DNA of 64,000 nucleotides from Symbiodinium natans (taxonomy: Eukaryota > Sar > Dinophyceae > Suessiales > Symbiodiniaceae). This document shows positions 25,900-37,865 of the stretch, one piece after another. Under the pieces are notes generated by a model that made no database searches, was not told the origin of the DNA, and saw only the letters and a program-made list of their open reading frames with translations. A program made the translations under genes and the position numbers. The DNA lies in NCBI GenBank assembly GCA_905221605.1, contig CAJNDS010002068.1, positions 804,984 through 868,983 of the forward strand, written 5' to 3'. How positions within the stretch are numbered: the first letter of the stretch is position 1; every line of letters starts with the position of its first letter.

Positions 25900-26760
25900 G
25901 ATTCCTTGATAACGCCAGTTGGCAAAACATGCCACCACGTGACCTCCTGCAGGAATTGGCAAACTCAACTCCTGCTTCTCCCAGCTGACTTTCACACGGT
26001 ATATCTCCTCTTAGAATCACCGCCTCCAATCGTCGCCTTCAGAATGGGTCGTGGACTACGATGTCTTGTCGAAGCATGTCCCAGGGCAGAGGGTTGTATG
26101 GAAGATGGGTTTCCCTTTGCGAATCCCATCGACTGGGAAACTGAGCTGATAATCACCATACTCACCGGGCAAGCCTGCCAACAGGGAGTCGAACGGCTCC
26201 CCTTCGTGGAGAACGGGCAATTTCCGGCAGTCAGGGTCATGCCTGATCCAGACTATTGTTTGGGTGCCATGTTGGATGGCTTTGCTCTGCATGCGGCGTG
26301 GGGAAGTGTTGCAAATGCGGAACACCAAGGCCGGTCATCACCATGAAGGGTGGCTTGTGGTGCAGGTATACAAGCAGCAGAAGCTCCATGCAATGCGGGT
26401 AAGGACAATGTCAGCCCTGCCGCTGCCATCATAGCCATGCAGCGCATGAGGGACAATGGCAGTGGCGAGGACGCGCGGTTCACACTGTCGGAGGCGGTCA
26501 AAGCAGGGCAGTGAGAAATGGCGGTATCAGGTTCGGGATCCCAATGCCAAGCGAGTGACGACAGCCGGGTTGTGGTTTTAAGCAACCAGTCCCCAGTATT
26601 CTGGGACCCCTGTCGGAAAAGAGGCGACGGAGTATGCCCAATTCCGCACGGAGGCCACAAACAGCCACACTGTACGAGATGATGACCAAGCCCCTGGGCT
26701 GGGTGTCCTCAACCTCATCGCCAAGATTATGTGCCACATGATCTTTCGTGGCTGCTAAGC
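25900..26760 (+). pseudogene. decayed coding region, unidentified
   Basis: Coding-like blocks follow one another on the plus strand in shifting frames: WVVDYDVLSKHVPGQRVVWK (about 26045-26105), HHHEGWLVVQVYKQQKLHAM (26335-26395), IIAMQRMRDNGSGEDARFTL (26425-26485), EKWRYQVRDPNAKRVTTAGL (26515-26575), an in-frame TAA, then GKEATEYAQFRTEATNSHTV and GVLNLIAKIMCHMIF to a stop at about 26759. Several frame changes and a stop without clear splice signals suggest a dead retrocopy or transposon remnant. The parent family is not recognised. Confidence 0.4.
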
Positions 26761-28111
26761 CATCTCTGGAAGGATTGAGGCAATCTACTTGGACATGGTC
26801 AGCAGAATACGTGCACTGCAGTAGAGTTCTTGAGCTCTTAGCTAACATGTCTACATATTATGCCCTGGCCCCCAACACGATTTCCACAATGCTGTTGCTC
26901 GCACATTCCAAGATCTACTCGTCCTACTCGTCATATGTAACCGGCCGCTTATCGCTTTGCAAAGGCTTTTATTGTTTCAGCTTTGGCAGTTGCCTTCGCT
27001 CCGATTGTTTGAGCACATTGGTGATCGTTTTTGGCACAAGCAAGTTATGTTTCACATGCTTCGGCAGTCCAACACACGGATGCATGTGAATCATGTCATC
27101 GCCTGTGTTGGATAGCATAGCAGTGCTACTGTCACATGCATTGAAAACGATGGCAATTGTCCACCTAGCCAACCACAATACATTCAACCAACCGCATGTT
27201 GTAGTGTAGGTGATGTGTTTTTTCACGGCCCTTGTTCCTGCGATGTTTGTCCATGCGATGCGTGGTTGAAGTCAGGCTGCGTGGTACCATGGATCATGAG
27301 TCATTTGCATTGTGCCTTCTGTTTGTTTTCGTGATGCCTATCGACAAGCATCATTTTAAATGCATCTATCTGTTGCGTGTGGGGAATGTCAAAACTGTCG
27401 CTGGCAGCACTGACGAAGGCATCATGAACACGGCGCTCGATCGAGGACTTCCACGGGCAAAGGTGCGGGCGAACTTTCCAAAGCGCATACATTGCATGCA
27501 TGACAGGTATTCATAAGCTGGCAAAACACAGCCATATGTGTGTCGTAGATGCATCTGACATCAAAGTGCACATTGTCGCATGGAGTTTTTAAGGAGCTTG
27601 GAGACTCACAAACATCGTTTCGCGCAAACGGTTAACTTGGCTGCATAGGACCTACTCTGGATCAACATATCGCAACCGTTGCTCGTACATTGGGACAGAC
27701 TGCCAGGCCTCCCATGTTTATGTGCCAGGGTCTTCCTTTGAAGCCTGAAGCTCAGTTTTTGGAGCATGTGCAACACATCCGAAGCCACTCGACTCACTCG
27801 ACCCTTCTGCCTTATTCTGCCTTTCATCCGAACTTCAATGAAGATTTTTGTCGCCCCGACACGGCCCGAGAGTCAGGTTCAGGGAGCCGGTGAATGGTAC
27901 GTGAATGGCCTGTACACGCGGAGCACGCAGCAGGCGGAGGGAACATGAGGGAACGCGAGGGAAGGTGAGGGAACGGCTAAGCGCCCTTAGCATGTTAGGT
28001 CCAGCACCGTTCCCTTTGTTGGCTGTCAGGTGAACCACGCCGATGCTTTTCAGAAGCCTGGCACGTTGCAACCCAAGATTCGAGCAGAAAGTTTGGGAGC
28101 GGCACTCTGAG
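26761..28111. other. no gene seen
   Basis: Open frames on both strands around 27230-27550 without recognisable motifs. A short GAGGGAA repeat lies at 27935-27975. Confidence 0.4.
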
Positions 28112-29158
28112 CCACAGACCATCGGAGGTCCTTGGTGCTCATGCGCAAGGGCGACGAGGGTTGGTCGTTGGTCGACTTGCGGGGGAGTGACCTGTGGGGT
28201 TTGGGGTTTTTGTGTTTGGCTGAGGGTTTTAAGATGTGTTAAGTGTAGAGTGTCGTGTTGGGGTTGGGGTTGGGGGTAGACACGGTTTGAACTGAGGGGT
28301 CGTGGATGCAGGTACCACCTTCAAGTGGTCCTTGCGAGCAGTGGAGCTCTACCACTGCATGCGCATTCCTGCAGGCTGACGGTAGCTCTGTTGTAGCAGT
28401 TCAGTGTTTGCACTTGCGGCCTAAACGCCCGAAAGCCTGAGATCCCAAAGCCTACTGGCCTACTGTTCCTCGGGTTATTGTTGTGTGAAATGTTCGGGTT
28501 TTCGGCCCCAGAAACCCCGGGATTGCGAGGTCTTCCGCCCAGTTCAAGAAAAATGGGCTGAGGTTTGCTGGCATATGACCGTAAGTTACTCGAAGCTCGG
28601 GTTCGGGACTTAAGGTGGAGGGTTGGCTTGTGGGTAAGACGGGGCTTGCAAGACATGATGCTAATTTTCAAGTATGCTGGCCCTACACCCGCAGCCGAGG
28701 GTAGTCTTATGTCGTCGCATTTTGATCAAGTTTCGACTCAAGTGGTTGGCCCACGAACCATCCAACGCAAGCATCCCCCAAGCCCTCAGATCTTCAAAAC
28801 CTCAGCCCGAACTCCCGAACGCACAGTCGATGGCAAGGTTCAACTCCTCCCGTGGTGGGATGGGTCTGTGCCGAGGGTGAGGCAGCACAGCACGCAGGGA
28901 GGAGTTAGGGTGTGGAAAACAGGTAGGATATCTAAGGCTTTGAAGTGATATTTCCGGGTTCGGATGCTGAACCTGGAGTCAAGTTAAGAATAGGTTTGTC
29001 GGTTTAAGGGGATTCAAGGTGTAGGGTTAGCAGAAAAACTAAAAGGCCCCAATCGCTGAAATTTGCAGGGCCCGGCGCCCATGCTGTCCCCCGGGAAGTC
29101 GCCCCTGCTTCCTTTCCTGAAGACAAAGAAGAGCTTCGAGGACACGGGATCTTTTTGA
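28112..29158 (+). CDS. unidentified gene, exons near 28112, 28312 and 29069
   Basis: About 28112-28190 reads DHRRSLVLMRKGDEGWSLVD. 28312-28374, after GGATGCAG, reads TTFKWSLRAVELYHCMRIPA. The terminal exon 29069-29158, after AATTTGCAG, reads GPAPMLSPGKSPLLPFLKTK then KSFEDTGSF and TGA. Linking them is inferred from strand and spacing. No domain is recognised. Confidence 0.38.
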
Positions 29159-30799
29159 CTTCTGATGCTTGATGCACACAAGAGTTTGGGATTCGTAGGG
29201 TCTATAGGGCTCTAAACTATCAGAAGCCTTGCAAGTTCTACTGTTTAGGAGACTTCAGACATCCCGGTGGGCACATCCTCGTCATGGGTGTGTGGAGCTT
29301 GGCTTGTGAGACAATGCGTCAAGAGTTGCTGTCTCTTCCTGCCGCGGTCTGTGGCAGCAGAATCGATGTAGAAGCTGCCGCGGATGCGGCGGCAGTCGTG
29401 GTGGGTACCCGTTGCAGTCAGAGTTGCCAATTAAGGTATCAACATGACATTAGATCATCGTTGGCAAGAGACCCGTCGGTCCCGTGTTTTCAATGACATC
29501 CCTAAACCCTAAACTTGGCTCTTCTCCACCTGCGCGATGACATGAAGCGCTAGATTACATGATTTACAGCCTTGCAAAAGATTATTGGAACTTCGGCTGA
29601 TCATTACGACTTCAGGAGAATCTAAAAATTAGGGTTAGGGTACACTTTTCCAGGAATTTCGCAACAATCCAAAGCTTCGAGTCTTGATGGCGCAGGGCTT
29701 ACTTAGGATTCCATTTTTGCCTTGACTCTGGAGAGGTGGGAGGACCCAAACTTGGAGAAATCCTGCGGGGAATGAGGGTCCTAGGGGCTTATGCCCACAA
29801 TCACTTCTCACCCTGGGGCCGAAACCCTGCACGAGGTCCAGCGCTTCCAAGCGAGCGGCGCAGGCCATGCCAGGAGCACAGCAAAGCAACAGACACCGCT
29901 TGCTTTGTAAGACTTGAAACAAGGATAAGCAAGAGGATCTTAGGGCATCTTGGAACCCGCGACTACAGTGCGCTGACAAGTGTCTCAGATCGTGTGGCTG
30001 TGTTAGGAAAATAGTACGGCGTGTGCAAACTGATGCCGTTCTGGCTTGTATCAAACCACTGTTCCATGGTTTCCAAAAGTTTCTAAGTTTTGTGTGTTTC
30101 CGTGGTTTCTATTGTTTCCGCGTGCTGTATTGTTTCCATGGTTTCTGCAGCTTCTGTTGTTTCCTTGACGCATAGCAATCTAGACCGCGCCCAAGTAGTC
30201 TGCACTCCTGCCCCCCGGCCAAAGTTTCATTTTGTAGCGTGCACGAGGCCTGCACCCATGCTATTCAATAGTAACCATCTATCCTAGTACGAATGATCTG
30301 CGTCGCTTTGAGTAGAGGTTCAATTCTCTCTGGATTTCTTTCTGGATTGAAGTAATCTTTTTTGTACAGCTCATGCTTATGACAAACTGAACAAGCTGGA
30401 CAGGTTCTGGCTTTTCAGCATCAGAGTCAGGTGGCCAGTCAAAGGTCCGCGACATCATCAGAGCCATTGCTTCATGGGATTCAAATCGAGGCCTGTGTTC
30501 TTGAATCCGTTGAACTTAATTCGCCATCGCCATTGGACAATGACAATGCGCGACAGCCCGCTTGCTCACTGCAAGACCCAACACACGCCGCTCAGGAAGC
30601 CCCCTGAAGCCAAATCCCGAGCTTACACCTTCTCTGCACTCCGAAGCAGCATTTTCCTAAGCTTAACGTCTGGGTCTGCTGTCCTGCTCGAAACAGGTTT
30701 AGGAACGATGCGTGATTCAAAAACTGTAGGAAACCGGGGCTCAGGAGACCAGGATTCAGGAACTTCTGTCTGGCGAGGGGTGCTTTCCGAAAATTTAGA

Positions 30800-30925
30800 G
30801 ATTCGAATGCGCGGTTTCCCGAATCCACGGTTTCCTGAATCCGCGGTTTCCCAAATCGGCACTTTCCAGTTTTCTAAATCCGCTGTTTCCGAATCCGCGT
30901 TGTCCAATTTTCCGAATCACGTTTT
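30800..30925. repeat. degenerate minisatellite (CGGTTTCCTGAATCC-type)
   Basis: Six or more diverged copies of a 15-20 nt unit such as CGGTTTCCTGAATCCG. Not coding. Confidence 0.65.
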
Positions 30926-31050
30926 TCCAGTAGTCCGCTGCTGGCCTTGGTCTATGGTCGGATTCTCAAGGCAGTTCAGAAGTTCCGGCACGTGTCAAAA
31001 CCCAAAAGGAAGAGCAGAACCTTAGAGCCCCACAAGTTCGCCCCAAATCA

Positions 31051-31142
31051 GCGGTGACCAACCTAAACCTTAAGCTCCAACCTAGTCACCCTAAGCGCGG
31101 TGACCAACCTAAACCTTAAGCTCCAACCTAGTCACCCTAAGG
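31051..31142. repeat. 46-bp perfect-looking tandem duplication
   Basis: Two adjacent copies starting at 31051 and 31097. The unit begins GCGGTGACC and ends GTCACCCTAA, so its own ends (GGTGAC/GTCACC) are complementary. Confidence 0.85.
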
Positions 31143-31230
31143 CCCGGGTCACCCTTCGCCCCACCGTAAACCCCAAACCCCTTTTGAAAAAAGCCTTTGA
31201 AAAAAGCTTTTGAAAACTTTTTTGGGTCGC

Positions 31231-31419
31231 TCAGGTTGGACTCCCTCCACGAGGCTGGTGGCTCGATTCGGCGGCCCATGCGAGGCCTCGGAGAGCACTG
31301 CGCTGGTCGCATTCGCATTCGCATTCGTGATGGCTCTCGCATTCTTTCTTTTGAAGGCTTGGTATAGGCGGAATCATGCGGAATCATGGGCGGATGTGAG
31401 AGAAGCACATACAAACTGA
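31231..31419 (+). CDS. terminal exon of a single-pass membrane protein, unidentified
   Basis: After TCGCTCAG the frame encod­es a short polar stretch, a hydrophobic helix TALVAFAFAFVMALAFFLL, a basic KAWYRR stop-transfer, and a 15-residue polar tail (NHAESWADVREAHTN) to TGA. The sequence therefore shows a C-terminal transmembrane anchor with a short, probably cytosolic tail. Upstream exons were not identified. Confidence 0.45.
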   Translation, partial: SGWTPSTRLVARFGGPCEASESTALVAFAFAFVMALAFFLLKAWYRRNHAESWADVREAHTN

Positions 31420-32639
31420 TGGAGGTAGGAAAGAGCCCTGAACACTTTGATTCTTTGTAGGCCCATCGGGTCGCCCGCCCCATGTTGCAAATCCCGTCGG
31501 GCACCCCAGAGGATCGCGGCCAGGGAGAGGTTTTTTAGGACTTAGTGTTCAGAACTTCGGGGCCACGAGGTGTAGAACACTGTAGAATTTTAGGACAGCT
31601 TCGGGGGCCCTTACAAGGATTATAAGGGTCTTACTTGTAAACGATAAATACAACCAATTTCACATGCACAAATGAGCTTTTGGAGTCCTTGGCTAGGACC
31701 CCCCCCCCATACAGACACTCGGAATTGCAGACAGTTGCGATGCCGGAAAATTTGCGTGCTGAGGCTGTAGGCGGTGGGGTGCCGGATGGCAGCAAGTGGC
31801 TGCCCAAGCTCTTTGCCGCCTCTGCAGCATAGAAATTGAGGGCAGTACTACTTTGTACGCCCTGAAAGGCTATAAAGTTAAAGTGTCTTTTGCGGGGTAC
31901 CTGGTGATTCTTAGTTGAGGACTCCCAGAGCTGACAGCTTCTCCGAGCCCTTTGTGTTGTTTAGGGTTTATCGGTTTTTGGGTAATTAATTGCTTTGGGC
32001 TTAGGCCAGAAATCTTGTGCCCTTTGACAGTCCTTCCAGGGCCTCACGGGGTGGCTCTTGTCTTTTCGACTCCCGTAAAATGCCAAGCAAACGCCAGAAA
32101 GCCGACCCTCTCAGAGGCTCAGGCGCGAGCGCTTTCCTAGAAGCAAGCAGCCGTTTTGCCCGTGGCTTTTGAATCCGACCCGGCGCAGAGAGTTAACAAG
32201 GTGAGTGAAGAGCAAGACGCACCCTAAACCCTAAATCAGAATAGTTTGGGTGGGGGGGGCGGGCGAACAATGCTACGCGTGTGCGTGATAGGGGGCCACT
32301 TGTCCAGGTTGAGGCGACTCCCGCGAACCATTCGTCTGCCTTTGTTTGGGTTGAGACCATGTGGTGCTTTCATCCCTATTGGCCATGGCGGGACAGCGCC
32401 CACCGTCGCCTAACATATACAAACCCCAAACTCCTTGAATAGCCTTGGGCCCGAAACCCTGAAGCCTAATTAAACTTTAAACCCCTAAGGTCTATACCCT
32501 CAACCCAAACCTTAGGCCCCAAACCTCAAAGCCTAAACGATACTTTTGCCCGAAACAGGTCTGTCAGTGCGAGCCGCTCCCAGCCACTCTTGGCATCCTT
32601 GCGAACCGCCGGGTCGAGGAGCCCGTCACTCTTTCCTTG

Positions 32640-32698
32640 TTTCCGCTTTCCATCTTCTTTCAATCCTTCTTTATTTCCGCTTTCCATCTTCTTTCAAT
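32640..32698. repeat. 34-bp-period tandem duplication
   Basis: TTTCCGCTTTCCATCTTCTT followed by TCAAT occurs at 32640 and 32674 in pyrimidine-rich DNA. Confidence 0.8.
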
Positions 32699-34107
32699 AT
32701 TCTTCTGTGGAATTCCCTTCCCTTCACAAGGCAACAGAGGGTTTCCTCGAATTCCATCCAAAGGCTTGTAGGGTTCAGGCCGATTTCCATTGTGCAAGGT
32801 TGGAGGTTCAGAGTATGCAGTTTCAGGGGCTTCCGAGAAGTTGGGTTCTAAAGCTTGAGGGTTTTGGGGTAATTAAAACGGAAAGTTCTGGAAGTTTAGG
32901 TGTTTAGCGTTCTTAAGAATCTGGAAAGCGACCTGCAAGAATAGAGGGCTCATAATAAGGGCGATCATCATATTGGTAGCCGCCTCGGCTGTTTTTTGAA
33001 CGATGCTTTGACCCGAAATGGCCCCCAACGCCAAACGCGTGATCTTCTGGCTTGGACGCGGTAAGATCAGACCGCTTCGGGCAGTTTAGCGTGTGGGGCT
33101 TAGGGCAGGCGGTTTCGCACCAGCACCCCAAACTCCTCGAACCCTAGACTCTGAATCCCTAAACCCTAAGCCCAAGCCCTACACCCCAAAAACAGCAATA
33201 GCTGAGCATGAGCCATGGGCTCCCAAGCCAGCTGCTGCCACGACGATGCACCAGAGCCACCCAAGGAGCTGGGTTTTCAGGGTTTAAACGATTTGTAGGG
33301 CCTTTAGGGTCCAGGGGTGCGGTTCAGGGTTCCAGGGTTTCGCCATGGAGTGGAGGGCCCCAAGGCCCAGAAGGCCCTGTTGGAGCACAGTTTTAGGACT
33401 GGCTTTGGGGTTTAGGGTTTGGGGGTACAGTTTGCATTTTAGGCGATGGGAGCCAGACAAAGCACACATGGTACGTAGATGTTGATGGGACAGTGCCGGC
33501 AAATGCATCGCTGTTAGCCGGACCCACCACATTTCCCTGCACCTTCAATCCTGTGTTAGTTTGCCCACACCTTCTGGAGGGCTTCCGCACGGTCCTAAAC
33601 CCGAATCCCCCCCCTCCCCTCGAATTCTCAGGAGTTAGTGGAGGCGAGCCATGCCTGCGAGGACCCTCCGGAGCATTTGAAAGGTGGCATGCACGAAGAT
33701 GCTTTGGTTTAGGAGTTTCGGGTTGTAGGTTGTAGGGTGTAGGGTAGGGGTTTGGGGCTGAAGAGTCTTGTTTTCGAGCCATCGAGGGCATCGCGCTATT
33801 TGATTGGCGGCCCTTCTTTCGATTTAAGCGATTCCACCAGGCACAGTTTTAGGCGCCACCCGTAGTAGCTGGGCAAGTTAAGGCAGTTTCAGGGGTTGGG
33901 TCAGGAGCTTAAGGGGTTCAGGGTCTATGGGCTTTGGGCTAGTCGGAGCTGAGCAGTTTGGTGGGTACCACATCCCCTCCACCCCGACCCCACCCCCAAA
34001 ACCCCAAACCCCCTAAATTTTGAGAAACCAAACGCTCCCGAAACCTCGCAGCCCAAGGCTCCGCTTCAAAGGCCGTCGACGTGCACACGACGGTTGAGGC
34101 GGGCGGG

Positions 34108-34180
34108 GTATATATATATATATCTTTTTTCTGTATATGTATATAATATATATATATATATATGTATGTATGTACATACA
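34108..34180. repeat. TA/ATGT microsatellite
   Basis: (TA)n with interruptions, then ATGT repeats. Confidence 0.9.
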
Positions 34181-35463
34181 TAGAGTAGGGTTCCTGGAGC
34201 CACCCGCGTCCCCAGCCGAAGGTTCCAAGCAAGTGGAGCCGTTTGCACGAGATGCGCCAGCTCGAGGCCTTTATATCCTACGAATTTAGCTCGTTTAGGG
34301 TTTGTCGTGGATTCAGGTAGTTTCAACATTTATGGCTTCGAGGGGTGTACAGCCAGCCCCGAAAATCCGAAACCTGAACTCCGAATGATGCTGCCACATG
34401 CTGCCACCAATGACAGCACCAAGAATGTATTCACACATCAAGCCAAGTTCCTGTCGAGTGCACCCTTCTATATAAACCCGAAAGTATGTTTCGAAATACC
34501 CAAATCACGACAGCAGCAAATTGAAATTGGAAAGGTTGACTCAGAGATCCTCCGCGGGATCACGCTGCGGGCCTCTCTCAGAGGCTCCTCGGTTCTGTTG
34601 GCAGGGTCTTTGCCCCTGAACCTTGAAACAACTAGAGGGCTTAAGGGGTTGCAGGGTCTTGAGAGTGGTGCTGAGGCCGTGAGTGTGAAATGAGTGGCGT
34701 GCATCTTCAGACTCGAGTTTTGTCGTTCTCCGAGAGCCTGTGCTTTGCTCGGTGAAGTTCTCGCACTTCCTTCTCAGGTTGTTGGTTGCGCTGTAGCGTC
34801 CGAATAGTGAATGTTGTGGAGACTGTGGTCAGAGCCTCCCGAACCCTGGAGGAGGGGCTTCAACATTGTGTTCACGAAAAAAGGGCAACCTTCCTCCGAA
34901 AACCTGAGAACCTAGCACGCCTGGCAGCAGCGTGCCTGACGCAATGGCTCATGCAGTTCTCTCCGAAGACATGCTGAGATACTGCCTTTGGCACATCCCG
35001 CTTTCACATGCTTTCACATTAAACTCACTTTCCACGCAGCGAAGTCAGGCTTCACTTAGCTTGAAGGACAGGCTTAGTAGCCCGGCACTGTGCTCAGCAC
35101 ATCCTCTAGAAGAGCGCAAACTACAAACTACTTTTGGGGAACGTTCCGGTGCGAGCACCTCCTACTGTTTCTGAAGCAGCTTAGGAGCAAATGGTCCGTT
35201 CATGGCAGTAAGGTATCAACATGCAATGTTCCCGCAATCTCGGAGCTTCCAGCATGCAATGTTCAACTGCAAATGTCGCTGTGGCCGTATGTTGACTGGC
35301 TTCAGCCTTCTTCGAGCATGTAGAGCATGTATTTACCCAAATCCTAAACAAAACCAGCCCAGCAGCCCAGGTTGCAGCCTTTTTCCTGAGTCTGGGTTTG
35401 GTGCAGTAATTAGTCGCACAAACAATCTGCAGATCATTAGTCGTGGAGTGGTGGTTCATTCAG

Positions 35464-36480
35464 GTGGTGGCCGCCTTTGGCGCCGTTCTCCTTTGGACCT
35501 CGATGACGGTGAACGAGCCCAGCTATGGAGCCTGTCAAAGGGTTTTGCTTGGGGTTCAGGCGGTGTTTGCAATGCTCGGGAGTGGGGTGAGGGCGTTCAA
35601 TTTTCAAGGAAACTTTTGCAAGCCATTCTGCAGTCTGTGTTTTGGGTGGTGAGTCGTACTTTAGCTTGGGTCTTTTTGTTGAGATTGTATTTATCTTCGC
35701 AGTCCCTGAGGCCCGCACATTTGGGCTTTCCGGTCAGTTGATAACTCCACTGGTCTGGTGTGCCGTGTGTTGGGGCGCCAAGTCTTCGACAAAGAACAAA
35801 AGCAGATCCTTGCTACCTTGAGCGAAGATTATGCGACATGTTTATATTCATAATCTAGGTGGACCGCTTGGCTTTTCGTGGGTTGCTGGCGACTTGTTGC
35901 CCATTGTTGTAGGCCTACAAGAGCCAGCCCCAGACAATTTAGAGGCTCTCTTCCTGCATATAGCGAGAGCAACATGTGCAAGACACATTGAGACGAGAAC
36001 AGACGCCTCTGCGCAGGAACAAATCCCGATCTGTGCAGCACTTTGACGTTTTTCTGAGTCACACCTGGCATACGCCTGGCAAATGGAAGATGCTTTCTTT
36101 GCTAATGCAAGCTGGATGGAAGTGGGTGATTTTCCTCAACGGAGTGATTCAGGTGTTAATGGGCATCCTTTCGGTGACAGAGATGTTGCCCGTGCCCTTC
36201 GAATATGCTACTCAGTGCCCGAACTTCAAGACGAAGGTTGGTTACGCGCCATGGGCCCTACTCTTAACCTTCCTTTCCTCAATTCTTGGCCTGCTGTCCA
36301 TCCCGTACTTGCCGGAGGGATTTGCGACGCCTCTGGCTTGGGATGCAGTATGCTTCCTGGATGCTGTTTGCATCCACCAGACCGATACCGGGCTCATGGA
36401 GAGGGGGATTTATGGTCTTGGAGGATTTTTGCGTTCCTCTCGGGAGCTGCGTGTGCTGTGGAGCCGTCCCTACCTTTCGC
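35464..36480 (+). CDS. TIR-like membrane protein (partial)
   Basis: Three plus-strand exon candidates. From 35464 (after TTCATTCAG): VVAAFGAVLLWTSMTVNEPS. About 35750-35830: GRQVFDKEQKQILATLSEDY. 36017-36480, after GCGCAG: FDVFLSHTWHTPGKWKML opens a TIR-like domain; two hydrophobic helices follow (WVIFLNGVIQVLMGILSV and APWALLLTFLSSILGLLSI), then CFLDAVCIHQTDTGLMERGI, GGFLRSSRELRVLWS and PYLSRL. TIR proteins signal by assembly or NAD+ cleavage. Here the fold is interrupted by a hairpin of two membrane helices, an arrangement I recall from expanded dinoflagellate families. The expected continuation (W-C-x-x-E block) is missing: after 36480 the frame turns arbitrary. The next exon was not found before or after the retroelement, which lies 440 bp downstream. 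Confidence 0.62.
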
Positions 36481-36721
36481 GGCTGTCCCTCGGCAGCTGT
36501 TGGTGCATCTTGTTTCGGATTTAAGGTTATGGTTGAGGGCCAGTCACACCCTGAGCCGTGTAAACTCAAGCCCTCTCAGGCTTGTTCGCACAGAGGGGTA
36601 GGCATGTCAAAAGACCCCGGCTGTCCAGAGACGTCAACAGCAAGCACACGGCAACGACAACGGCAACGACAACAGCAACAGCAGAAACAAATTGATAGTC
36701 TGATACTCAAGCTCGTAGATG

Positions 36722-36895
36722 TTACACATATACATATATACATATATACATATGTACATATACACATATATAATACACATATATACATATATACATATAT
36801 ACATATATACGTATATACGTATATACTTGTACATATATACATATGTACATTTACACATATGTACATATATACATATATAGATATACAAATATCCA
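36722..36895. repeat. ATAC/TA microsatellite
   Basis: Imperfect (ATATAC)n next to the left LTR. Long frames here translate to Tyr/Ile/Cys/Met repeats and are not genes. Confidence 0.9.
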
Positions 36896-36916
36896 CGCAT
36901 TTTTGTTTAAAAAAGT

Positions 36917-36920
36917 AATA
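36917..36920. repeat. target-site duplication, left copy (AATA)
   Basis: AATA directly abuts the outer end of the left LTR and is matched by AATA at 53731-53734. Four base pairs lies within the 4-6 bp range usual for Ty3/gypsy integrases, but such a short match in AT-rich DNA is weak on its own. Confidence 0.65.
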
Positions 36921-37217
36921 TGTGAAGTCGACCAGCACTGGACTTGCACTAAGCCAATGCAATCACAGCCCGGTCACGCTGTTTTACGACTTCGTGAGTC
37001 CAAGCACTTGTGCAGCTACGCCTGAGTGCGTCCGGTCGGACCGCACAGCAACCTAGGAGCTACTGTACGACTCTACCGTGCTCAAAGGCACAAGCTCGGT
37101 ACTTGAGCCAAAACATTGGCATTGTTACGAATTGCAAAACTACACATGCAAGGGAAAACAACTACAAGCTGCACTAGCACTAAGCAAGCACTCCATGCAT
37201 GCTTTGACCTGCTCACA
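36921..37217 (-). repeat. 3' LTR of the retrotransposon
   Basis: 297 bp, downstream copy in the sense direction, identical by eye to 53434-53730. The last exon seen of the TIR-like gene ends about 440 bp to its left, with an AT/AC-rich microsatellite in between. Confidence 0.96.
37102..37120 (-). promoter_or_regulatory. dinoflagellate spliced-leader-like segment in 3' LTR
   Basis: In sense orientation the LTR reads GCCAATGTTTTGGCTCAAG. The last 12 bases, TTTTGGCTCAAG, equal the 3' end of the 22-nt dinoflagellate spliced leader. The preceding GCCA also occurs in the leader, separated here by three extra bases. A 12-base match in a 297-bp LTR is unlikely by chance. It may be a relict leader captured through a trans-spliced transcript. 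Confidence 0.65.
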
Positions 37218-37227
37218 TTCGCCCCTC
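37218..37227 (-). other. candidate polypurine tract
   Basis: Sense strand GAGGGGCGAA ends directly at the 3' LTR. It is nine purines with one C, in the place where plus-strand DNA synthesis is primed. Confidence 0.45.
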
Positions 37228-37865
37228 AGCCGAGGCTTCCGGCTCACCAAGAGCTCATAGTGCGTCAAGCACTTCAGCAACGCGGCAAATGGGGTAGGGT
37301 GAGGGTGTCGCGTGCGACTCTGGTAGAGCCCGCACATCATGAGCATTGGCATGCGGCTTGGGCGGCAGCCCGCACTACCGGACGGACGCACGACGACAGC
37401 AACCCTCCACGACCCTAAACCGCCCCAAGTCGCGAGCTCTCACCTTTGTGCAGGCAGGCGAGGCTCCAGAGTACTGGGCAGGTCTTTGTGCTGCTAGTGC
37501 AAAGCTATGGTACAAATGGTACACTGTACACTACCGGTCCTAAGCTACGGCTACGGCTACTCACCTATCCAGAACTACCCTACGGGCTACCAGACTCAGC
37601 GAGAGCCGCGCACATGGCTTGTGCCGCAGGCAATGCAGCTCACACGCGCTTCGGCGAGCGCATTGCCGCGACCAGGACACGGTCCGCAGCAGCCGCAACG
37701 GGCTGAGAAGAAAAGTGCGGGGTAGGCAAAATGGGCAGGGCAAACCCTGCCGCGGCTCTTCGCCCGCTAGCAAAATACAATCAAAAGAGGCACGACAGCG
37801 TGCCGCGCTGTGACGCCTAAGAAATCGCGTGGAAACGATTCCACGCTGCGCCGACTGGCCGCAGC

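Larger units (their letters stand above)
31420..35463. other. no clear gene
   Basis: Intron-like, with many CCCTAAACCC variants (for example 33130-33190), the 32640 duplication and the 34108 microsatellite. Confidence 0.4.

Noticed and set aside
36570-36962. Tyr/Ile/Met/Cys-rich frames beside the left LTR
   Set aside because: Translations of the ATATAC microsatellite.
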